DNA of 5,479 nucleotides from an uncultured Corynebacterium sp. GTDB taxonomy: Bacteria > Actinomycetota > Actinomycetes > Mycobacteriales > Mycobacteriaceae. Below the pieces are notes generated by a model. That model saw only the letters and a program-made list of their open reading frames with translations, was not told the origin of the DNA and made no database searches. The number at the start of each line of letters is the position of its first letter. Positions within the stretch are counted from its first letter, which is position 1. Positions 1 to 4,882 of the stretch are shown here, in pieces. The stretch is from positions 1 through 5,479 of the forward strand of contig CAJZGD010000176.1 of assembly GCA_915275065.1 (NCBI GenBank), in the 5' to 3' direction. The translations under genes and the position numbers were made by a program.

Positions 1-56
1 AATGTTCTACCAACCACCAGCCGAACCGCATTTCCCCAGCAGCTGAATAAGCTTCA

Positions 57-941
57 ATGGGATTAATTATTTTCATGCCATCCCAAAATGCCGCAGGCTT
101 GCCCACAATAGGGGGTGCTAATCAATCTGCAACTTTACAAGCGAGCGGCACAGTTGCGGTAGTTGACGAAAGAATTGCAGCTTTATGGAAAGCTGTGCCA
201 TCACGACCAGGAGAAGAAACAACCGTACGGCGCGATTGTACCGCCAGTTACTTGGGAAATAATTTTTGGCTAACAGCGCATCATTGTGTCTCAAGTGACA
301 TGAATATGCATGGTTACCTGGAACAATCGGATAAAGAAACAGCTGGAATCGCAAATATCTATATCTTATCGCCACGTGATGATGTCGCTTTAATTAAAAC
401 CAACGATGGAATTTCTGCTGAAAAATTTCAGCTTCCTCACAGCTCTTTGGAGGTTGGGAAACGTGCAACATTGCTAGGCTATGCAATTTCACATGATTAT
501 GCTTCTGCAGCTACCACAACAATCACCAATCATCTTGCCGATTTTCAATTTAATCGCACTATCTATACCCAGTTATTTGAGGGGAAATCAACCACACCAT
601 CACGATCATGCGGTGGCGATTCAGGCGGGCCAATATTCATTGATAATACGGTCTACGCAGTCCATACAGGTGGTTCTTTTAATCCTGATTGCACTGATGG
701 TCAAGACAAATTAATGTGGCATACAGATGTATTCCCAAGAACACAATGGATCAAAAATACCATGGATAAGGAATCTGGGATCACAGCAACAGAAGCTGCC
801 CGGGCCAAAGAAGGATTAGCATTAAAATTAAAAGATCATAAAAAAGATGGTGAAGAACTAACAGCTAACCCTCATGAAGTGGAGAAGAATCCGCCTGAAA
901 TGCCGAAGAACACAATGAGTCATTCTTTATCTAGTCGATAA
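57..941 (+). CDS. Trypsin-like (chymotrypsin-fold, S1) serine protease, 5' end uncertain
   Basis: This gene should encode a secreted endopeptidase of the S1 family. The triad is visible: His76 in LTAHHC, Asp109 in RDDVALIK and Ser189 in CGGDSGGP. Cys61/Cys77 and Cys185/Cys212 sit where S1 enzymes form two disulfides, which implies an extracytoplasmic site. The protease domain spans roughly residues 30-235. A charged Lys/Glu-rich, probably disordered tail follows, with no LPxTG motif or membrane anchor. The residue six before Ser189, which sets the S1 pocket in trypsin, is Arg183 rather than Asp, so trypsin specificity is unlikely. The N-terminus has only a short hydrophobic run (LIIFM) and a stop lies in frame at 48-50. 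Neither ATG 57 nor ATG 75 has a Shine-Dalgarno, so a complete signal peptide appears to be missing. Base composition is far lower in G+C than its neighbours (two 60-base lines counted by hand gave 35% and 43%), suggesting acquisition by transfer. The family call is secure; the start and functionality are not. Confidence 0.85.
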   Translation: MGLIIFMPSQNAAGLPTIGGANQSATLQASGTVAVVDERIAALWKAVPSRPGEETTVRRDCTASYLGNNFWLTAHHCVSSDMNMHGYLEQSDKETAGIANIYILSPRDDVALIKTNDGISAEKFQLPHSSLEVGKRATLLGYAISHDYASAATTTITNHLADFQFNRTIYTQLFEGKSTTPSRSCGGDSGGPIFIDNTVYAVHTGGSFNPDCTDGQDKLMWHTDVFPRTQWIKNTMDKESGITATEAARAKEGLALKLKDHKKDGEELTANPHEVEKNPPEMPKNTMSHSLSSR

Positions 942-952
942 ACTTATTGAGA

Positions 953-983
953 CCAAAGCAGGCACACACCCGCGCCTGCCTGG
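953..983 (-). terminator. Probable rho-independent terminator of the pheA-phosphatase unit
   Basis: On the minus strand the arms GCAGGC (979-974) and GCCTGC (963-958) enclose a 10-base loop. CCAG (983-980) can extend the stem by pairing with TTTGG (957-953), with a wobble and one bulge. A short T run lies at the 3' foot and the element begins about 24 bases beyond the phosphatase stop. The T tract is weak. Because the element lies between two convergent genes, it might also slow transcription coming from the protease gene, but on the plus strand no T tract follows. Confidence 0.5.
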
Positions 984-1006
984 TGCTTTAGGCGTCGTAA
1001 AGCGGG

Positions 1007-1657
1007 CTAGTCGTTGCTGGCCCACATGGGGCAACGCCACTGGCCGAACTCGCCGACCGGTTCGATCACAGTCAACGAACCGTTATCAATGTGCGGGCCG
1101 GTGATGCTCGGGTCGGCCAGGGCGTGGATGCACAGCACCCGGATCGCGGCACTATGCGTCACCACGAACAAGTCCTTGCCGTTGGCGCGCTCGTAGGCGC
1201 CCATCAATGCCGGCACATAACGGTCCAGCATTTCACCTGCGGTTTCCCCACCCGGGAGCCCCGCCGACAAGTCCCCGGACTGCCAGCCTTCGAACGCAAT
1301 ATCGTACTGGCGGTGGGCCTCGGGGGAATCCATATCATCGTAGTCGGCGCCCACGAAAATCTCGTGGATGCCCGAGATTACCTCCACTGGAATATTGGGT
1401 TTGCCCACGCCCGGCACATCCAGCGGCATCGCCCCATAGCCCAACAGCGCCAGGTTGAGGCTTTGCTGCGCCCGCATGGCGATCGAGCACACCGCCAGCC
1501 CAATGTCCGAGGTCACGTTCCGCAGGCGGCGCCCCGCATCAAACGCCTGCTGGCGACCGATTTCCGTTAATTCCGCACCTGGGGGTCGGGTGTCCAAATG
1601 TTTTCGGGCATTCGAATACGTCCGCCCGTGTCGCATGAGGATCATGCGTGCAACCAT
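1007..1657 (-). CDS. Histidine phosphatase superfamily protein (phosphoglycerate-mutase-like)
   Basis: This 216-residue protein belongs to the histidine phosphatase (branch 1) superfamily, which transfers phosphate through a phospho-histidine. The family signature is at the N-terminus: MRHGRT with nucleophile His10, flanked by Arg9, then LTEIGRQQA at 30-38. Arg62 in the CSIAMRAQQS segment, Glu99 (GIHEIF), GGET at 136-139 and His168 in VVTHSAA complete the expected active-site pocket. No signal peptide or membrane helix is visible, so it should be cytoplasmic. The gene starts one base after the pheA stop (TGA-C-ATG), so the two are almost certainly co-transcribed and probably translationally coupled. 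Alternative starts at Met5 or Met8 would leave the RHG motif intact, but the ribosome binding site fits the ATG at 1657. Proteins next to pheA are often annotated phosphoglycerate mutase, but most such homologues are phosphatases with other substrates. The actual substrate cannot be read from sequence. Confidence 0.88.
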   Translation of the reverse strand: MVARMILMRHGRTYSNARKHLDTRPPGAELTEIGRQQAFDAGRRLRNVTSDIGLAVCSIAMRAQQSLNLALLGYGAMPLDVPGVGKPNIPVEVISGIHEIFVGADYDDMDSPEAHRQYDIAFEGWQSGDLSAGLPGGETAGEMLDRYVPALMGAYERANGKDLFVVTHSAAIRVLCIHALADPSITGPHIDNGSLTVIEPVGEFGQWRCPMWASND

Positions 1658-1658
1658 G

Positions 1659-2687
1659 TCACGTCATCCTTCCGGTTTGTGCCGCAGAAACCCACGACTC
1701 GGCCTCCGCAAGCAGGTGATTATTGTGGTGAAGCTGTCGCTCGCGCTCGGATGCGGTGGGGGCTGCCGGCCACGAGCCCAAAAACTTTATTGACTCACAC
1801 CGCACATAGAGTGCGCGCAATGCTTCCGCCACCATGGGTTGGGTCACATGCCCATTCAAATCCACATGGAACCGGTACGTCCCCAACCCGTTTTCAATTG
1901 GACGCGATTCAATTCGAGAGAGGTCGACGCCCCGCACTGCGAACTCCGTCAACGCGGCCACCAGGGACCCCGGCTCGTTCCGCAGGGTAAACACCACCGC
2001 GGTCCGGTCCACCCCGGTGGGTGCCGGCGACATCCCGGTCGGCCCCACCACCACGAACCGGGTGCGGGCCCCGGCCACGTCCGCAATGTTCTCCGCGACC
2101 ACGGTCAGGTGAAACAGCTCCGCCGACCGGACCGGAGCCGCCGCCAGGTCGGCGCCACCATCGGCCACGATTTGCGCCGCGGCCGCATTGGAGGAGGCTG
2201 GCACGAAGGTGTGCTCCCCAATGGTGTCGGCAAGCCAGGTTTTTACCTGCTGGTAGGCCACCGGGTGGGTGGTGACCGTGGTGACCTCGGATAATGACAT
2301 TCCGGGGCGCATCATCATGGCGAATGCAATGGGCAAATCCAGTTCGGCATAAATCTGTATCCCATCGGCATCAAGAGCATCAAAGGTGGGGGTCACAAAC
2401 CCATCCACCGAGTTTTCAATAGCCACAACCGCATAATCGGCATCCCCGGCGCGCAGGGCGGAAATGGCCTCCCGGGGGCTGGTGCAGGGAAGGGGGATAA
2501 CATTGTCGGCAGGGGACGCTGCGGCACCGCCCACCTCGGCACCTGCTCCCCCGCTGCGGGTGGCGTCGACAAGCATTGTTTTTGTGTCGGTAACTGGGGT
2601 GGTGAGGTAGCCGCGGTGGGCGAATTCCCATAGTGCCGCTTCGGTGAACGTACCGGCGGGTCCTAAATATGCCACAGTTACACTCAT
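1659..2687 (-). CDS. pheA: Prephenate dehydratase with C-terminal ACT domain
   Basis: PheA converts prephenate to phenylpyruvate, water and CO2 in cytoplasmic phenylalanine synthesis. The catalytic domain opens with YLGPAGTFTE (7-16) and contains CTSPREAI (68-75), IENSVDG (90-96), THPVAYQQ (140-147) and the catalytic TRF motif at 209-211. The ACT regulatory domain follows with NEPGSLVAAL (237-246) and ESRP (260-263), the segments that bind phenylalanine in this family, so feedback inhibition is expected. Residues 305-342 form a corynebacterial-type tail. At 342 residues it is somewhat longer than usual, mainly because of a Gly/Ala-rich stretch at about 44-62. The start has no Shine-Dalgarno. 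Instead a TAAGAT box ends seven bases before the ATG, which suggests a leaderless mRNA. It is the first gene of a two-gene unit with the phosphatase and diverges from the amidase across only 18 bp. The product name is very secure from the motifs. Confidence 0.97.
   Translation of the reverse strand: MSVTVAYLGPAGTFTEAALWEFAHRGYLTTPVTDTKTMLVDATRSGGAGAEVGGAAASPADNVIPLPCTSPREAISALRAGDADYAVVAIENSVDGFVTPTFDALDADGIQIYAELDLPIAFAMMMRPGMSLSEVTTVTTHPVAYQQVKTWLADTIGEHTFVPASSNAAAAQIVADGGADLAAAPVRSAELFHLTVVAENIADVAGARTRFVVVGPTGMSPAPTGVDRTAVVFTLRNEPGSLVAALTEFAVRGVDLSRIESRPIENGLGTYRFHVDLNGHVTQPMVAEALRALYVRCESIKFLGSWPAAPTASERERQLHHNNHLLAEAESWVSAAQTGRMT
1667..1673 (-). promoter_or_regulatory. Ribosome binding site of the phosphatase gene, inside pheA
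   Basis: GGAAGGA on the minus strand lies nine bases before the ATG at 1657, within the last codons of pheA. It supports this start over the internal methionines at residues 5 and 8, and allows independent initiation in addition to coupling from pheA. Confidence 0.6.
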
Positions 2688-2693
2688 AACTAT

Positions 2694-2699
2694 TATCTT
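2694..2699 (+). promoter_or_regulatory. Candidate -10 box for the amidase operon
   Basis: TATCTT lies six bases before the GTG at 2706, again the spacing of a leaderless transcript. TATTAT at 2691-2696 is a closer match to the consensus and would give a leader of only a few bases. A third candidate, TACGCT at 2715-2720, is six bases before the in-frame ATG at 2727 and would support that later start. The sequence alone cannot choose between them. Confidence 0.4.
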
Positions 2700-2700
2700 A
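2695..2700 (-). promoter_or_regulatory. Candidate -10 box for pheA (leaderless)
   Basis: TAAGAT on the minus strand fits the loose actinobacterial TANNNT -10 pattern. It is followed by seven bases (AATAGTT) and then the pheA ATG, placing the expected start of transcription at the A of the start codon. No convincing -35 element is seen, which is common in corynebacterial promoters. It overlaps the opposing -10 box of the amidase gene. Confidence 0.5.
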
Positions 2701-2705
2701 CGGTA

Positions 2706-3953
2706 GTGAATGGGTACGCTACCTACATGCCTGAGTCCCTTCGTCGTTTGAGCTCACTCGTGGCCGCTTTGAGCCCACGGGAGCATGGTTTTGCATATTT
2801 CGACCCGGATGCCGCCCGAGCGCAGCTGCAAGCACAACAGCATCGAGCGCAACGGTCCCAAAAGCTCCGGCGGTCGCGGGGGTACGGCCGGCTCTCTGGG
2901 TGGATTATTCCGGCGAAAGACTTATCCGATGTTGCGGGCATGCCCACCACGTTGGGAAACCGGAATCGCACATATATGGCGACAGAAACGGACCCGTTTC
3001 TTCTCAGCTATCTGCGGCAGGGCGCCATTATTCCGGGGAAGACTTTGGCCCCTGAGCTGGGCCTGACTGCCTACACCGAGCCGGTGGGGTTGCCGCACCC
3101 GGATAATCCCACGCTGCCGGGGCACACGCCGGGCGGGTCGTCGGGTGGTGCCGCGGTCATGGTGGCGCGGGGGTTGGTGCGGGCGGCCCACGCGTCGGAT
3201 GGTGGGGGGTCGATTCGGGTTCCAGCAGCGTGCACGGGCATTGTGGGCTATAAGCCGCCGCATGACACGGGGAATGCGAACCCGGTGGCGCAGGGGTTTC
3301 TTGCCGGCACGCTCACCGACTCGGCGTATGTGAATAATGTCACCATCCCGGCGCGGGTGCCGCGGCTGCGGGTGGGGGTGTTGATAGAGCCGGTGCATGC
3401 GGAGGTTGAGGTTTCGGAGCACATGCTTTCGGCGGTGGATCGGGCAGCGTCGGCGTTGAGTAAGGCCGGGCATGATGTGATAATGGTGCGGCGGCCGTAT
3501 GGGGATGCCCCGTTTGCGGCGTTTCACGATATTTTGTCGTTGCGGTCAGTGAAGGTGACGGGTGAGGCGTCGCCGTTGGTGTCGTGGCTGCGGGATCGGG
3601 GGTCCCGGATTGGGGAGCATCGGAAGGATGCGGTGATCACGGAGTTCATGTCGGTGAAGTCTCAGGTGTTGCGGGCGTGGGATGTGGATGTGCTGCTCAG
3701 CCCCATGTTGGCGTTTGATCCACCGCCGATCGGGTATTTTCGGGCCATGTCGCCCGAATCTGATTTCTATACGCAAACACAGTGGACACCGTGGGCAACG
3801 ATGTTTAATATGGCGGGCTTGGGCGCATTAGTTTTCCCGTTTGAAAATATTCGTACGCCTATTCATGTGGGCGCCTTGCGGGTGTCGCCGGCCCAATTAT
3901 TTGGGGTTGCGGCTACGTTATATGGTGACTCTGATAGGCGAATAACACTATGA
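2706..3953 (+). CDS. Amidase-signature family hydrolase
   Basis: This protein belongs to the amidase signature family, which hydrolyses amide bonds with a Ser-cisSer-Lys triad. The three residues are visible: Lys71 in IPAKDLSDVAGMP, Ser145 in PGGSSGG and nucleophile Ser169 in DGGGSIRVPA, followed by GYKP at 181-184. The spacings of 74 and 24 residues match those I recall for fatty-acid amide hydrolase. At 415 residues it is on the short side for the family, and the half after GYKP is compact. No signal peptide or membrane helix is obvious, so it is probably cytoplasmic. GTG 2706 is the longest start. ATG 2727 is equally plausible because neither has a Shine-Dalgarno and each has a -10-like box at leaderless spacing. 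It overlaps the CPBP gene by four bases (ATGA), indicating an operon with coupled translation. The substrate is unknown. It is unlikely to be the GatA subunit, because no gatB or gatC is nearby and it lacks that length. Confidence 0.9.
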   Translation: MNGYATYMPESLRRLSSLVAALSPREHGFAYFDPDAARAQLQAQQHRAQRSQKLRRSRGYGRLSGWIIPAKDLSDVAGMPTTLGNRNRTYMATETDPFLLSYLRQGAIIPGKTLAPELGLTAYTEPVGLPHPDNPTLPGHTPGGSSGGAAVMVARGLVRAAHASDGGGSIRVPAACTGIVGYKPPHDTGNANPVAQGFLAGTLTDSAYVNNVTIPARVPRLRVGVLIEPVHAEVEVSEHMLSAVDRAASALSKAGHDVIMVRRPYGDAPFAAFHDILSLRSVKVTGEASPLVSWLRDRGSRIGEHRKDAVITEFMSVKSQVLRAWDVDVLLSPMLAFDPPPIGYFRAMSPESDFYTQTQWTPWATMFNMAGLGALVFPFENIRTPIHVGALRVSPAQLFGVAATLYGDSDRRITL

Positions 3954-4726
3954 TTACTATTTCTAATAACCAGGTTTCTGATAACCCCACCACCGACCAG
4001 CCGGCAGACACCAGGCGGATTCGGCAAGAGATTGCGATCGTGCTGGTAGTGACGTTCGGACTAAGCGGCATGCGGGCCGCCCTGCGGCTGCTCAGCGATC
4101 TCATGCAGCCGGTGCCGCTCAACCAGCAGCAGACCACGCTGGCGGAGCACCAGTCGGACACGTCCTGGATTGACCTGGCCATGCAGTTGTGCAGCTCGGC
4201 AATGCTTTTTAGCTGGGGGTTTCTAGCACTGTACTTGCTGCACGAATCGATATTTTCCCGCTGGCGCCCCAAAGCAATCCTGGAAGGCGCGGGCTTGGCG
4301 GCACTCATTGGCATCCCCGGCCTGGTGTTTTACCTTTCCGCGGTGCATTTTGGGTTCAGCAAGCAGGTGGTTCCCAGCACGCTTGACGACGCCTGGTGGG
4401 AGATCATCGTGTTGCTCACCTGGTCGGCGGCGAACGCTTTCAGCGAAGAAATCGTTGTGGTGATGTGGCTCCTCACCCGGCTGCAACAATTGCGAATCCC
4501 CCCGTGGGTAGCCCTGCTGCTCTCTGCGGTGCTGCGGGGCAGCTACCACCTGTATCAGGGCTGGTCGGCCGGCCTGGGGAATATCATTATGGGGCTGATA
4601 TTTGGCGCATACTATTTGAAGACTCGCCGAGTCTGGCCGCTCATTCTTGGGCATTTTCTTATCGACGCGGTGGCGTTCGTGGGCTACTCACTCTTACGAG
4701 GGCATTTGAGCTTCCTGGGTCTCTAA
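3950..4726 (+). CDS. CPBP-family (CAAX protease/bacteriocin-processing-like) intramembrane metalloprotease homologue
   Basis: This 258-residue, multi-pass membrane protein has hydrophobic helices at about 29-49, 76-98, 113-133, 151-175, 185-195, 206-224 and 228-247. A polar N-terminal stretch of about 25 residues precedes them. It carries the CPBP (Abi) metal-site pattern: Glu166-Glu167 (motif 1), His200 in RGSYHLYQG (motif 2), and His235 and Asp239 in GHFLIDA (motif 3). Motif 1 lacks the arginine of the usual EExxxR and reads EEIVVV. Motif 2 has Arg196 where the usual motif has an aromatic residue four before the histidine. Similar forms are, as I recall, typical of an actinobacterial subgroup. 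Family members include CAAX prenyl-protein proteases and bacteriocin self-immunity proteins; the substrate here is unknown. The start overlaps the amidase stop as ATGA with only a weak upstream AGG, so translation probably depends on coupling. The LCP gene lies 149 bp downstream on the same strand. Confidence 0.85.
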   Translation: MITISNNQVSDNPTTDQPADTRRIRQEIAIVLVVTFGLSGMRAALRLLSDLMQPVPLNQQQTTLAEHQSDTSWIDLAMQLCSSAMLFSWGFLALYLLHESIFSRWRPKAILEGAGLAALIGIPGLVFYLSAVHFGFSKQVVPSTLDDAWWEIIVLLTWSAANAFSEEIVVVMWLLTRLQQLRIPPWVALLLSAVLRGSYHLYQGWSAGLGNIIMGLIFGAYYLKTRRVWPLILGHFLIDAVAFVGYSLLRGHLSFLGL

Positions 4727-4742
4727 CCCACCCCTGTTACGG

Positions 4743-4757
4743 TATTCTTAAAGAATA
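4743..4757. promoter_or_regulatory. Perfect 15-bp palindrome, candidate operator
   Basis: TATTCTT and AAGAATA form a perfect 7-bp inverted repeat around a central A, 17 bases after the CPBP stop. The size and symmetry fit a dimeric regulator site. It is AT-rich within a G+C-rich region. It could also be a chance palindrome, and no regulator can be named. Confidence 0.35.
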
Positions 4758-4768
4758 ATTCAGGTAAG

Positions 4769-4799
4769 ACCAGCGTCAAATGTTCTATTTTTTGCTGGT
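4769..4799. repeat. Imperfect 31-base inverted repeat (hairpin) upstream of the LCP gene
   Basis: ACCAGC (4769-4774) pairs with GCTGGT (4794-4799). Inside, AAAT (4778-4781) pairs with ATTT (4787-4790) around a GTTCT loop, with a symmetric 3x3 internal loop. No T run follows the stem on either strand, so it is not a standard terminator. It could be a leader-RNA structure of the LCP gene, a DNA-binding site, or a non-canonical end of the amidase-CPBP transcript. Confidence 0.4.
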
Positions 4800-4843
4800 G
4801 TCCCGTTATTGTTGGGCCTATGTATCCGAGAAAGGTGACCACA

Positions 4844-4882
4844 ATGCTATCGCACATCGTACAGGTGGGGTTGTCATGGTAG
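4844..4882 (+). CDS. Possible 12-codon upstream ORF overlapping the LCP start
   Basis: An ATG at 4844 is preceded by GAGAAAGG at eight-base spacing and opens a reading frame MLSHIVQVGLSW ending in TAG at 4880-4882, across the LCP ATG at 4876. The arrangement would let ribosomes terminating on the short frame re-initiate on the LCP gene. An in-frame ATG at 4820 would extend it to 20 codons. It resembles no known peptide and may be chance. Confidence 0.25.
   Translation: MLSHIVQVGLSW
4863..4868 (+). promoter_or_regulatory. Ribosome binding site of the LCP gene
   Basis: AGGTGG, extended by GG, lies seven bases before the ATG at 4876. It decides the start: the frame stays open upstream to a GTG at 4798, but that codon has no Shine-Dalgarno and sits in the hairpin. 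Confidence 0.6.

Noticed and set aside
2..46. Short plus-strand ORF from ATG 2 (14 codons)
   Set aside because: It is too short, at the window edge, with no visible ribosome binding site; it may instead be the tail of a gene outside the window.
118..375. 85-codon minus-strand ORF inside the protease gene
   Set aside because: It overlaps the region encoding the catalytic His and has no ribosome binding site or recognisable motif.
840..941. C-terminal sortase or membrane anchor on the protease
   Set aside because: There is no LPxTG-like motif and no hydrophobic helix; the tail is charged and hydrophilic.
1091..1570. 159-codon plus-strand ORF opposite the phosphatase gene
   Set aside because: The minus-strand frame has a full set of histidine-phosphatase motifs; this frame has none.
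2922..3527. 201-codon minus-strand ORF inside the amidase gene
   Set aside because: It is antisense to the amidase signature region; the translation is Arg/His/Pro-rich without motifs, as expected from G+C-rich codons read backwards.
4396..4758. 120-codon plus-strand ORF overlapping the end of the CPBP gene
   Set aside because: It is out of frame with the motif-bearing CPBP protein and lacks a ribosome binding site.
4786..4799. T-rich run in the spacer as a classical terminator
   Set aside because: The T run lies inside the hairpin rather than after it, so it does not form a U tract following a stem.
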